Program-made: the position numbers and the translations under genes | Assembly: GCA_035461175.1 (NCBI GenBank) | Contig: DATHVR010000098.1 | Span: forward strand, 1-38,412 | Source: DATHVR01 sp035461175 | GTDB taxonomy: Bacteria > Actinomycetota > Acidimicrobiia > Spongiisociales > ZC4RG35 | Direction: 5' to 3' | DNA length: 38,412 bases | Shown here: piece by piece, positions 31,246-38,412 of the stretch | How the letters are laid out: every line of letters starts with the position of its first letter | Position numbering within the stretch: position 1 is the stretch's first letter | Notes under the pieces: generated by a model | What the model was told of the DNA's origin: nothing | Database searches by the model: none | The model's input: the letters and a program-made list of their open reading frames with translations, nothing else

Positions 31246-32547
31246 TCAGCCTCCGCCATCCGAGAGGGCGGCCTGACGGACCACGCCCACCAGGTAGAGC
31301 GAGCCGGTGACGAGCACCGAGCCGTCGGCGCCGGCCCGCTGGCGGGCAACCTCGAGAGCCGTCTCGGGATTACCGATCGGCTCCACCGGCACCGTGACCA
31401 GGGGAGCCACCCGCGCGGCGATCTGGGCCGCCGGTAGCGCTCGCTCCTCGGGAACCGTGGTCGTGATGACCGCGTCCACCCGCGAGGCGATACGAGCGAT
31501 CATCCCCTCGAGGTCCTTGTCTCCCATCACCCCGAGCACCAGGACCCAGCGAGTGGTGGGGAACTCCTCGTCGAGGGCATCTTCGAGCGTCGCGAAGCCG
31601 CCCTCGTTGTGGGCTCCGTCCAGGAGGACGAAGGGCTCCCCCGCCACCGGCTCCATCCTCCCGGGGGTGTCGAAAACGCCCGTCGCCTCCGCCACCGCCT
31701 CCGGATCCAGCTTTCGACCCAGGAGAGCTTCGACGGCGGCCACCGAGATGGCGGCGTTCAGAGTCTGATGTCTTCCGTGAACGGGCAGGTGGAGGCCCGG
31801 GTAGTCGTCTTCGGCGCCCTGGATGTCTATCTGCCAGCCTTTGACTGCCCGGGTGGCATCCACCGAGAAGTCCCGACCGTAGGCTCGGTGCTGGATGCCC
31901 AGTTCCCGAGCCCGCTTCTCAGCGAGATCGAACACCGCCGGCTCCAGCGGACCTGTGACCAGGATCGAGTCGGGACCAGCAATCGCCAGTTTCTCGGCGG
32001 CGATCGCCTCCACCGTGGGGCCCAGGTACTCAGTGTGTTCCAATGAGACCCCGGTCAACACCGCCACATCAGCCTCCACGACGTTGGTGGCATCGAGACG
32101 CCCGCCCAACCCCACCTCGATCACCGTTGCCTCCACGGCCTGGTCGGCAAAGAAGGCGAAAGCCATCGCCGTCGTCAATTCGAAGTAGGTGAAGTGAGCG
32201 TCACCCCGATCCTCCAGGATCTCGGCAAAGGCGGCTACGTCGGCCACTGCCTGGACCAGTTCGTCCGGGGTGGCGATGCGGCCGTTGATGCCGAGTCGTT
32301 CCTCGATTCTCTCCAGGTGGGGCGAGGTGTATGTCCCGGTGCTGAGTCCGTGCGCCACCAGCAGCAAGGCACTCAGACGCGTGGTCGAGGTCTTCCCGTT
32401 GGTGCCGGCCACATGGATCGTGGGCACCCCGAGATGAGGTGAGCCCATTGCCTCGACCAGGAGACGGATTCGCTCGAGGCCGGGTTTGACGCCCGCTCCG
32501 ATGTGGCGATCGAGATAGGCGAGGGCTTCGGGGTAGGTGCTGATCAT
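31246..32547 (-). CDS. folC: Folylpolyglutamate/dihydrofolate synthase FolC
   Basis: 433 residues, Mur-ligase family. P-loop HVAGTNGKTSTTR (GTNGKTS at 48-54), TYTSPHLERIEERLGINGR, VIEVGLGGRLDATNVV, and the C-terminal DGAHNEGGF and LVLGVMGDKDLEGM. It adds glutamate to folates and forms dihydrofolate from dihydropteroate. ATG at 32547 gives the normal N-terminus (MISTYPEALAYLDRHIG). That ATG stands only 4 nt after a 13-bp hairpin, and the only GGAGG is inside the stem, so initiation looks constrained. No valS precedes it as in many relatives. Confidence 0.95.
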   Translation of the reverse strand: MISTYPEALAYLDRHIGAGVKPGLERIRLLVEAMGSPHLGVPTIHVAGTNGKTSTTRLSALLLVAHGLSTGTYTSPHLERIEERLGINGRIATPDELVQAVADVAAFAEILEDRGDAHFTYFELTTAMAFAFFADQAVEATVIEVGLGGRLDATNVVEADVAVLTGVSLEHTEYLGPTVEAIAAEKLAIAGPDSILVTGPLEPAVFDLAEKRARELGIQHRAYGRDFSVDATRAVKGWQIDIQGAEDDYPGLHLPVHGRHQTLNAAISVAAVEALLGRKLDPEAVAEATGVFDTPGRMEPVAGEPFVLLDGAHNEGGFATLEDALDEEFPTTRWVLVLGVMGDKDLEGMIARIASRVDAVITTTVPEERALPAAQIAARVAPLVTVPVEPIGNPETALEVARQRAGADGSVLVTGSLYLVGVVRQAALSDGGG

Positions 32548-32551
32548 GGTG

Positions 32552-32580
32552 AAGGCCCCGGAGGTTACCTCCGGGGCCTT
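32552..32580 (-). terminator. Strong hairpin between LPFTG gene and folC start
   Basis: AAGGCCCCGGAGG / CCTCCGGGGCCTT, perfect 13-bp stem with a TTA loop. On the minus strand it follows the LPFTG protein gene by 25 bp, then only CACC separates it from the folC ATG. It can end the upstream transcript or, if read through, hide the GGAGG that might serve folC. Confidence 0.7.
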
Positions 32581-32605
32581 CGGGGCACGGTCAGGAGACG
32601 GGGAA

Positions 32606-33331
32606 TCAGCTCCGCTGAATTTCCCGGCTCTCGGCACTCTTGCGGGTCAGACCCACAAGGCCGGTGCCTGCCATCAGGGCGGCCAGGGCCACCAAGCCCA
32701 TGGTGTCGGTGTCGGTGCCGGTGAACGGCAGAGTCGACACCGGCTCACTCGTGGTGGTCGACTCCTCATCGGCCGCAACCGTGGTCGAAGTGGTGGTGGA
32801 CAAGACCTCTTCGGGTGTGGTCGTGGTCGTCGACTCCTCTTGGGCCTCAGGCTGAGTCGTCGTAGTCGTGTCCTCAGGCTGAGTCGTCGTAGTCGTGTCC
32901 TCAGGCTCCGTGGTCGTGGTAGAGCCATCGGGCACACAGAAGGTGACGTGACTCAATCCGTAATAGTCGCCCGAGCTCGAGTTCGTCGGTGCGTGGAGCC
33001 CGGTATCACCCGTCGCTCCAGCCGGCCGGTAGTCGTAGAGCAAGCCATCCGGCCCGCCTTTAACGAATACGGCTGCGATAGTCACGGTTGAAGACCAGCT
33101 GAATGAGTCGCCGCTGACCGTGATGGTGACGCCGTCTTTGGTCTGACTCGTCACCGGTTCGATCTTGGTAAGTTGCGTCAAGCCTGTGGCGGCGTTGCAG
33201 TCTGCGTTACCGGTGACCAAGACCGGATCTACTGATGCAGCTAGCGCCGGAGTGATCCCGATTGCCAGTACCGCGGCTAAGACGGCGGCTGTGGCCAGCC
33301 CTGCTGTTCGCCGAATGGCGATGGTGTTCAT
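32606..33331 (-). CDS. LPFTG cell-wall-anchored surface protein, 241 aa
   Basis: Signal peptide (RRTAGLATAAVLAAVLAIG ending ALAA), a mature domain of about 110 residues with two cysteines (GNADCNAATG and VTFCVPDG), and a Thr/Glu/Pro-rich linker (residues about 138-200, with EDTTTTTQP repeats). A sortase signal follows: LPFTG, a hydrophobic stretch GLVALAALMAGTGLVGL and RKSAES. The linker resembles wall-spanning stalks. No sortase gene is in the window. Its C-terminal signal is nearly interchangeable with that of the neighbour at 33533-34375, so both probably use one sortase. The beta-rich domain is not recognised. GGGAGG precedes the ATG. Confidence 0.88.
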   Translation of the reverse strand: MNTIAIRRTAGLATAAVLAAVLAIGITPALAASVDPVLVTGNADCNAATGLTQLTKIEPVTSQTKDGVTITVSGDSFSWSSTVTIAAVFVKGGPDGLLYDYRPAGATGDTGLHAPTNSSSGDYYGLSHVTFCVPDGSTTTTEPEDTTTTTQPEDTTTTTQPEAQEESTTTTTPEEVLSTTTSTTVAADEESTTTSEPVSTLPFTGTDTDTMGLVALAALMAGTGLVGLTRKSAESREIQRS

Positions 33332-33532
33332 GGTTGCCTCCCATTAGATGCCCCAAGTTGTTCTCTGGCGGACCATTCCGGTCCGGGTACCCACTCCCTC
33401 GTCGGGCTCATGCCCGACGTCCCGGAACTTGTCGCCAGCTTGCACCATCAGTGTGCCCCGACTCGTGTGAATTACAAGATCGGCTTGATAGGACCAAAGT
33501 CCCAATTGTGGAGCAGCCTAGGGGATCGACCC
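33332..33532 (-). promoter_or_regulatory. Structured leader of the 241-aa LPFTG gene
   Basis: On the minus strand it contains CTGATGGTGCAAGCTGG (33451-33435), shared with the leader of the 280-aa LPFTG gene. A perfect hairpin CGTCGGGC-ATGA-GCCCGACG (33400-33419) follows, then GGACC/GGTCC (33371-33385), ending in GGGAGG before the ATG. The order of motif, hairpins and ribosome binding site resembles a regulatory RNA, but I could not match it to a known riboswitch. Confidence 0.4.
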
Positions 33533-34375
33533 TCAGGCCTGCTCCGCCGAATTGCGGCTGAGCAGAACCAGACCCGTGCCGGCCACCAGAGCCAGGAGCG
33601 CCACCACGGCCACCTGATCGCTCCCCGAACCCGTAAAGGGCAGGGTGGCAGGCGTCACCGTGGTCGTTGTCGAAGCCAGCGTCGTCGATGAGACCTGAGG
33701 CGGCACGGTCGTCGTGGTCGTCTCGGGCACCGTCGTCGGGGTAGGCGTGGTCGTGGTGGTGGTCTCGGGAACCGTGGTGGTGGTCGTCTCCGGCACCGTG
33801 GTCGTTGTCTCCGGCACGGTGGTGGTCGTCTCGGGAACGGTGGTTGTAGTGGTCTCCTGAACGACCGGGATGAACACCACGCAGATTGGGTGGATCGAAT
33901 TGGCTGTCTCGTCCTGATCCGGATCGCTGTGTACGGCACGGAGGGCGTCCAGTGCAGGAACCGCCACATTGGTGTTCACGGCGGCGGTGATCGTGTTCTG
34001 CTCATCAGGCAAGTCAGGGGTTTCGCCGGAGGCGAAAACGACGCTTCCTGCCGAGAACCCTTGCACCTGGTAGACCTCACGGAGTTGGGTCTCTTTGACG
34101 ACGTCACCGATGACATGGTCATCCCATCCGGTCAAACGAATGTCATACTGACCGGCCGGAATGTTCGCATTCACGGTGGATCCAATCGAGGCCGCTTCCC
34201 CGCGATTCGTGTAAAGCTCCTCGAATGGAAGCTCAACGACGATGGAGCCGGCCGGAGCCGGGGGACACTGCGGAGGCCCTTCCTGGGCCGCGACCGGCAA
34301 CACCGCAGCCATCAAGCCCACCAGCGTCATCGCCGTGAGAACGCCGGCAATCAGCCGTCCAGTAGAGATCCTCAT
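33533..34375 (-). CDS. LPFTG cell-wall-anchored surface protein, 280 aa
   Basis: ATG at 34375 behind GGGAGGCAGGAA. Signal peptide MRISTGRLIAGVLTAMTLVG to PVAAQ. The mature domain of about 145 residues contains PQCPPAPAGSIVVELPFEEL, IPAGQYDIRLTGWDDH, and PICVVFIPVV; its two cysteines may be paired. The linker is a run of ETTTTTVP/ETTTTVP repeats (about 180-240). The sorting signal is LPFTGSGSDQ, a helix and RNSAEQA. Similar to the neighbour in design but not in the mature domain. The repeat DNA at 33690-33850 is a potential slippage site changing stalk length. Confidence 0.88.
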   Translation of the reverse strand: MRISTGRLIAGVLTAMTLVGLMAAVLPVAAQEGPPQCPPAPAGSIVVELPFEELYTNRGEAASIGSTVNANIPAGQYDIRLTGWDDHVIGDVVKETQLREVYQVQGFSAGSVVFASGETPDLPDEQNTITAAVNTNVAVPALDALRAVHSDPDQDETANSIHPICVVFIPVVQETTTTTVPETTTTVPETTTTVPETTTTTVPETTTTTTPTPTTVPETTTTTVPPQVSSTTLASTTTTVTPATLPFTGSGSDQVAVVALLALVAGTGLVLLSRNSAEQA

Positions 34376-34542
34376 TTCCTGCCTCCCAAATTGAGCCCTG
34401 TGTTGAGCAAAGCCGAGATCTGGTGGAAGGACACGCCCCTCCGGATCTCGCCCGTACCAGCTTGCACCCATCAGGTTGCCACATGCGCGTTCACTTCTCC
34501 AGAAGCGCTGTATAGGCCATCAGGCCCAAACCCGATATGGGC
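34376..34542 (-). promoter_or_regulatory. Structured leader of the 280-aa LPFTG gene
   Basis: Between the clpX stop and the LPFTG gene. On the minus strand it carries GGCAACCTGATGGGTGCAAG followed by CTGG (around 34479-34457), shared with the 33332-33532 leader. The final TTGGGAGGCAGGAAATG is shared with the secreted gene at 5052-5396. GAGATCCGG and CCAGATCTC nearby can pair (about 34447 and 34420). Confidence 0.4.
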
Positions 34543-35796
34543 TCAGGCCGACCGCTCGATCTCCTCGAGCGATACCAGGGTGGGGCTTATCCGCTCTTCG
34601 ACCACCTGGCGGTCGATGATGACCCTCCCGATGTCGTCCCGGGAGGGGAGGTCATACATCGTCGAGAGCAAGACCTCCTCGAGGATTGCCCTCAACCCAC
34701 GCGCCCCGGTACCCCGGGTGATCGCCTGTTCGGAGACCGCCACCAGGGCGTCGGGGGTGAAGACCAGCTCCACCCCATCCATATCGAACATGCGCGCATA
34801 CTGACGGGTGAGTGCATTCTTCGGTTCGGTGAGGATGCTGACGAGGGCCTCCTTGTCGAGATCCTCTACCGTCGCCACCACCGGCAGCCGTCCGACGAAC
34901 TCGGGGATGAGGCCGAATTTGATCAGGTCCTCGGGGAGCACCTGGCCCAACAACTCGCCGGGACGCTGTTCGGTGCGGGAGCGCAACTCGGCGCCGAATC
35001 CGACGCCTCGCTTGCCGACCCGATTGGCGATCACGTCTTCGAGGCCGGCGAAGGCACCGGCACAGATGAACAGGACGTTGGAGGTGTCGAGCTGGATGAA
35101 CTCCTGGTGGGGGTGCTTGCGGCCGCCCTGCGGTGGCACCGATGCCACCGTCCCCTCCAGTATCTTGAGCAGGGCCTGCTGCACTCCTTCGCCTGACACG
35201 TCACGGGTGATGGAGGGGTTCTCGGCCTTGCGGCTGATCTTGTCGATCTCGTCGATGTAGATGATGCCCTGCTCGGCACGCTTGACGTCGTAGTCGGCGG
35301 CCTGGAGCAGCTTGAGGAGGATGTTCTCGACGTCCTCACCGACATAGCCCGCCTCGGTCAGGGTAGTGGCGTCGGCGATCGCGAAGGGGACGTTGAGCTG
35401 ACGGGCGAGGGTCTGGGCGAGCAGGGTCTTGCCACACCCGGTTGGCCCGATCAGGAGGATGTTCGACTTCTGCAGCTCGATGTCGTTCTGGCGCAACTCG
35501 CCACTACGAATCCGCTTGTAGTGGTTGTAGACGGCGACCGCCAGCTTTCTCTTGGCCACCTCCTGACCCACCACATAGTCGTCGAGGTAGGAGTTGATCT
35601 CGGTCGGCTTCGGCAGCTCCGTGAAGGAGACCTCTTCCTGAGTCGAGAACTCCTCTTCGATGATCTCGTTGCACAGGTCGATGCACTCATCGCAGATGTA
35701 GACGCCGGGACCGGCGATGAGCTTTCTGACCTGCTTTTGCGACTTGCCGCAGAAGCTGCACTTGAGCAGCTCTCCGCCTTCTCCGAGTCGAGCCAT
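34543..35796 (-). CDS. clpX: ATP-dependent Clp protease unfoldase ClpX
   Basis: 417 residues. N-terminal zinc finger with Cys13, Cys16, Cys35 and Cys38 (KCSFCGK; YICDECIDLC), Walker A GPTGCGKT at 117-124, Walker B IIYIDEID at 178-185, and the pore loop GYVGEDVE (150-157). RKHPHQEFIQLDTSNVLFIC and IPEFVGRLPVVATVEDL are normal ClpX signatures. It unfolds substrates into ClpP, encoded 10 bp upstream. tig-clpP-clpX is the usual order. Confidence 0.97.
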   Translation of the reverse strand: MARLGEGGELLKCSFCGKSQKQVRKLIAGPGVYICDECIDLCNEIIEEEFSTQEEVSFTELPKPTEINSYLDDYVVGQEVAKRKLAVAVYNHYKRIRSGELRQNDIELQKSNILLIGPTGCGKTLLAQTLARQLNVPFAIADATTLTEAGYVGEDVENILLKLLQAADYDVKRAEQGIIYIDEIDKISRKAENPSITRDVSGEGVQQALLKILEGTVASVPPQGGRKHPHQEFIQLDTSNVLFICAGAFAGLEDVIANRVGKRGVGFGAELRSRTEQRPGELLGQVLPEDLIKFGLIPEFVGRLPVVATVEDLDKEALVSILTEPKNALTRQYARMFDMDGVELVFTPDALVAVSEQAITRGTGARGLRAILEEVLLSTMYDLPSRDDIGRVIIDRQVVEERISPTLVSLEEIERSA

Positions 35797-35806
35797 GTCG
35801 ATCCTC

Positions 35807-36427
35807 CTACTCGGAGGCTACCGCAGAGAGTTCCTGACGCGTGAGAATTGCATCGACGATGCCGTAATCCTTGGCTTCGTCGGCCAGCATCCAGTAGTCG
35901 CGCTCGGTGTCGGTGGCGATCTTCTCGTAGTCCTGGCCGGTGTGCTGGGCGAGGATCTGGTTGAGCTGCTCTCGCATCTGCACGATCAAGCGGGCCTGGA
36001 TCTCGATGTCGGAGGCCTGACCCTGAGCGCCGCCGTGGGGCTGGTGGAGCATGACCCGGGCGTGAGGAAGCGCAAAGCGCTTCTCGGGGGCTCCTCCGGC
36101 CAGGAGCACGGCGGCGGCCGAGGCGGCCATCCCCATGCAGACGGTGTTCACGTCGGGACGGATGTATTGCATGGTGTCGTAGATGGCGAACAGCGAGGTG
36201 ATCGAGCCGCCCGGCGAGTTGATGTACAGGAAGATGTCCTTGTCGGGATCATCCGATTCGAGGTGGAGCAACTGCGCCATGATCAGATTGGCCACCGTGT
36301 CATCGATCGGTGTGCCCAGGAAGATGATCCGGTCCTTGAGTAGCCGGCTGTAGATGTCGAAGTAACGCTCGCCGCGGCTGGTCTGCTCGAAAACGGTTGG
36401 GACTACGTAGTTCTGGGCCTGCATCAT
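35807..36427 (-). CDS. clpP: Clp protease proteolytic subunit ClpP
   Basis: 206 residues. Catalytic triad Ser103 (GMAASAAAVLL), His128 (MLHQPHGG) and Asp177 (ATDTERDYWM), spaced exactly as in E. coli ClpP. IYDTMQYIRPDVNTVC and INSPGGSITSLFAIYD are family signatures. ATG overlaps the tig stop (ATGA), so it is coupled to trigger factor. Only one clpP is present, whereas many actinobacteria have a clpP1-clpP2 pair here. Confidence 0.97.
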   Translation of the reverse strand: MMQAQNYVVPTVFEQTSRGERYFDIYSRLLKDRIIFLGTPIDDTVANLIMAQLLHLESDDPDKDIFLYINSPGGSITSLFAIYDTMQYIRPDVNTVCMGMAASAAAVLLAGGAPEKRFALPHARVMLHQPHGGAQGQASDIEIQARLIVQMREQLNQILAQHTGQDYEKIATDTERDYWMLADEAKDYGIVDAILTRQELSAVASE

Positions 36428-37989
36428 TGATTCTCCTCATCGGTTCCGCTGTCCTCCTGGGAGGTGGCGGCATCGTCACCGTTCTCGGACTGATCGGCGC
36501 CCGCGACGGTCTCACCTTCTACGGTATCGGGCGGGGCTGCTTGTCCTTCGACCACCTCGCCCATCACGACCTCGCCTTCCACCACTTCGCCTTCCACCAC
36601 TTCGCCTTCGACCACTTCGCCTTCGACCGCTGCGCCCTCGACCGCTGGGCTTGCGGGGGTGTCCCCACCCTCCTCGACGCCGAGGTCGATATCGATCACG
36701 TTGCCATCGGCGTCGACCGGGGTGGCATGGTCGAGGATGAGCTTCAGTGCCTTGTCGCGGAGCATATCACTGCGAAGCGACAACTCTTGGGGGGTTCCTC
36801 GCACCGCCTTGAGAAAACCCATGGGATCCTCGGACTGGGCGGCGGCGGCATGGAGCAACTGGTCGATCTCGGAGTCCTCTACCTGGAGGCCGGCGTCGGA
36901 GATGATCGCATCGAGGAGAACCCGGGTCCGGAGGCTGCGGTCTGCCTGAGCGTTCAGGTCGGCCAGAAACTGCTCCCGGCTCACTCCCGTGGCCTCGAAG
37001 TAGTCGGCCAGTGAGACTTCCTGTTCCTCCAACCGGTGCACGAAGCGATGCAGGATCTCGTCCATCTCGGCTCGCACGACCGCTTCCGGGAGGTCGATCT
37101 CCACCTGCTCCACGAGGGTTTCGAGGGTCCGATCCGAGAATCGACGAGCCAGGGTCGACTCCTTCGCATCCGCCATACGCTGGCGCAGGGTGGAGCGCAG
37201 TTCGTCGACGCTGTCGAATTCGGTGTTCTCGTCGACCCACTCGTTGGTCAGTTCGGGCAGGATCAGCTCCTTGACCTCGTTGACCATGATCTTGAACTCT
37301 GCCGTCTTGCCGGACTCCTCCCCGAATCCTTCCGGGAGCGGAGACTCCAGTGTCACCTCGGCTCCCGCCTCGGTGCCCACGAGAACCTCGTCGGCGCCCT
37401 CGAGCAGACCCCCGGTCCCGATCCGATACAGGAGTTCGGTGGCGCGGGCCGCTTCGATCTCCTCGCCGTCAACCGTGCCCGTGATGTCGACCGAAACGAA
37501 GTCGCCCTCGCCGGCCGGCCGCTCCACCTCCTCGACCTGGCCGAACTGCTCCCGCATTCGGTCGAGTTGCGACTCGACCTCGTCGTCGGTGACCTCGGGG
37601 GATTCGATCTCGATCTTGCGATCCTGATAGGCAGGTGGCGCGTCGAGTTGCGGCCACAGGGTCACCTTGACCTCGACGGAAACCCCGCCTTCGATGTCCT
37701 CCATATTCTCCAGCTCAGGATTGACCGCCGGATGGATGGCCTCCGCCGCCAGCACCTCGGACAACTTGGCAGGAATGGCGTCCTCGATTGCCTCACTACG
37801 GAGCCGGTCGGCCCCGACGGCTGCCTCGACCACCGGTCTGGGGGCCTTGCCAGGCCGGAACCCCTTCAGCTTCAGATCCTGGGCAAGACGGCGAGCGGTG
37901 GCGGCTTTGGCCGCCTCGATCTCGGCATCGGACAACTCGAAGCCGACGAGACGCTCGAAGGGCCCGGCTTCGCGAACACTGACGGTCAT
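36424..37989 (-). CDS. tig: Trigger factor with acidic repeat tail
   Basis: 521 residues. Ribosome-binding N-domain (FERLVGFELSDAEIEAAKAA; LKLKGFRPGKAPRPVVEAAV with the GFRxGKxP signature), a PPIase (FKBP) domain about 150-245 (GEGDFVSVDITGTVDGEEIE), then the helical C-domain. After about residue 435 the protein continues with some 85 acidic residues, including tandem VEGEV repeats and ending in a Glu/Asp/Ser-rich stretch. The family normally stops near 430-450. AGGAG precedes the ATG. It is first in the tig-clpP-clpX group. Confidence 0.95.
   Translation of the reverse strand: MTVSVREAGPFERLVGFELSDAEIEAAKAATARRLAQDLKLKGFRPGKAPRPVVEAAVGADRLRSEAIEDAIPAKLSEVLAAEAIHPAVNPELENMEDIEGGVSVEVKVTLWPQLDAPPAYQDRKIEIESPEVTDDEVESQLDRMREQFGQVEEVERPAGEGDFVSVDITGTVDGEEIEAARATELLYRIGTGGLLEGADEVLVGTEAGAEVTLESPLPEGFGEESGKTAEFKIMVNEVKELILPELTNEWVDENTEFDSVDELRSTLRQRMADAKESTLARRFSDRTLETLVEQVEIDLPEAVVRAEMDEILHRFVHRLEEQEVSLADYFEATGVSREQFLADLNAQADRSLRTRVLLDAIISDAGLQVEDSEIDQLLHAAAAQSEDPMGFLKAVRGTPQELSLRSDMLRDKALKLILDHATPVDADGNVIDIDLGVEEGGDTPASPAVEGAAVEGEVVEGEVVEGEVVEGEVVMGEVVEGQAAPPDTVEGETVAGADQSENGDDAATSQEDSGTDEENQ
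36547..36651 (-). repeat. 15-bp tandem repeats in tig
   Basis: Seven units of the form TTCGACCACTTCGCC with minor variation, each encoding five residues (GEVVE). The middle units at 36577-36621 are nearly identical, which allows slippage without breaking the frame. Confidence 0.8.
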
Positions 37990-38014
37990 GACACTCCTGT
38001 AGGTGAGGTTGATA

Positions 38015-38041
38015 GCCGCCGCCCCGTGTCGGGGCGGCGGC
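38015..38041 (-). terminator. Terminator after tRNA-His
   Basis: GCCGCCGCCCCG-TGT-CGGGGCGGCGGC, perfect 12-bp stem, 6 bp after the tRNA 3' end and 25 bp before tig. Confidence 0.6.
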
Positions 38042-38047
38042 GAGTGG

Positions 38048-38123
38048 GGTGACCGAGGGGACTTGAACCCCCGACCTCCAGGGCCACAACCTGGCGCTCT
38101 AACCGGGCTGAGCTACGGCCACC
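38048..38123 (-). tRNA. tRNA-His (anticodon GTG)
   Basis: Complete cloverleaf on the minus strand. The acceptor has eight pairs, GGTGGCCG with CGGTCACC, which includes the extra G-1 opposite C73 that marks bacterial tRNA-His. Anticodon arm CCAGG-TTGTGGC-CCTGG gives GTG. T arm GGGGG-TTCAAGT-CCCCT. No CCA encoded. A probable -10 (TAGACT) lies about 20 bp upstream within CCTTTAGACTTACC, and this stretch is duplicated with the tRNA fragments upstream. Confidence 0.95.
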
Positions 38124-38176
38124 ACGTTGGGATGGGGTAAGTCTAAAGGTTTGCCAGAACCGCGGCGAAAGGATCT

Positions 38177-38226
38177 CCAGGGCCACACTCCACCGACTGC
38201 TCTAACCGGGCTGAGCTACGGCCACC
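38177..38226 (-). pseudogene. Truncated tRNA-His copy 1
   Basis: The 5' half, complementary to GCTCTAACCGGGCTGAGCTA CGGCCACC (38199-38226), is identical to the real tRNA at 38096-38123. The 3' anticodon stem and loop (CCAGGGCCACA) also survive, but 11 intervening bases differ, and the T arm and 3' acceptor are missing. It cannot fold as a tRNA. The upstream flank with the AAGTCTAAGGGTTTGCCAG element is also copied. Confidence 0.8.
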
Positions 38227-38280
38227 ACGTTGGGATGAGGTAAGTCTAAGGGTTTGCCAGAACCGCGGCGAAAGGATCTC

Positions 38281-38328
38281 CAGGCCACACTCCACCGACT
38301 GCTCTAACCGGGCTGAGCTACGGCCACC
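38281..38328 (-). pseudogene. Truncated tRNA-His copy 2
   Basis: The same fragment again, 102 bp further (5' half at 38301-38328), preceded by CCAGGCCACACTCCACCGAC with one G fewer than copy 1. Its upstream flank diverges after GGCCACCACG, though AAGTCTAAGGG is still present. The remaining 84 bp to the right edge hold GGTGGT-rich intergenic sequence and no gene. Confidence 0.8.
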
Positions 38329-38412
38329 ACGCGGATATCAACAAAGTCTAAGGGCTACCGCGTCTCGGTACGAACGGGTAGCGGGTGGTGGGTGGTGAGC
38401 TATGAGTGGTGG

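Noticed and set aside
33332..34542. c-di-GMP-I (GEMM) riboswitch
   Set aside because: GGCAACC and GTGCAAGC recall parts of that aptamer, but the GCAAAGCC and receptor segments are not present in order.
38096..38328. CRISPR-like array
   Set aside because: Only three units about 103 bp apart, with almost identical 'spacers' and an actual tRNA as source. No cas genes.

Overview
This is a GC-rich, gene-dense bacterial chromosome segment from an actinobacterium, most likely an uncultured member of the Acidimicrobiia or a close relative. The evidence is the gene order tig-clpP-clpX, folC-ndk-mreBCD-mrdA-rodA, and RNase E/G-rplU-rpmA-obg-proB, together with CeoB/CeoC-type K+ regulators, LPFTG-anchored surface proteins, many GTG starts and overlapping start/stop codons. 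The lineage is inferred from gene content and style only; no marker phylogeny was possible.

Left part, about 1-6120: an accessory, low-density region that ends at the 3' side of a tRNA-Ala. It holds a partial and a complete PRC-barrel protein, a VOC protein, two unrecognised ORFs, a histidine-rich secreted protein and a small lipoprotein. A modular repeat family runs through it. Two direct repeats of about 610 bp (638-1244 and 4341-4957) each encode the same 37-residue membrane peptide with a Cys-Cys-Cys cluster, followed by a series of conserved hairpins. A third, start-less copy of the peptide gene lies at 1881-1994. GC-rich terminator-like hairpins are scattered between. Stress-sigma-like promoters (GGTTT-N16/17-GGGTA) precede one peptide copy and the PRC gene.

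Middle, about 6120-19340: tRNA-Ala; a minus-strand M23-like/nadD/rsfS group; a divergent pair of GAPDH genes, the first of which has lost the catalytic cysteine; a lone response regulator; a MoxR-VWA pair; and a dense potassium-uptake cluster. That cluster runs trkA, trkH, then ceoB, ceoC, a 47-residue membrane protein, a second trkH and an OB-fold-like membrane protein, most of them linked by stop/start overlaps.

Right part, about 19340-38412: almost entirely minus-strand housekeeping genes. In transcription order these are tRNA-His, tig-clpP-clpX, two LPFTG surface proteins with a shared leader motif, folC, ndk, mreB, mreC, mreD, mrdA (PBP2), rodA, tdk, RNase E/G, rplU, rpmA, obg and proB. 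They cover protein folding and quality control, folate, nucleotide supply, cell shape and elongation, RNA decay and ribosome assembly. Upstream of tRNA-His, two truncated tandem copies of the tRNA with its 5' flank lie about 103 bp apart.

The strongest candidate for something undescribed is the repeated CCC membrane peptide with its structured RNA unit. Next are the GAPDH pseudoenzyme pair, the small membrane subunit in the K+ cluster, and the tRNA-His fragment array.
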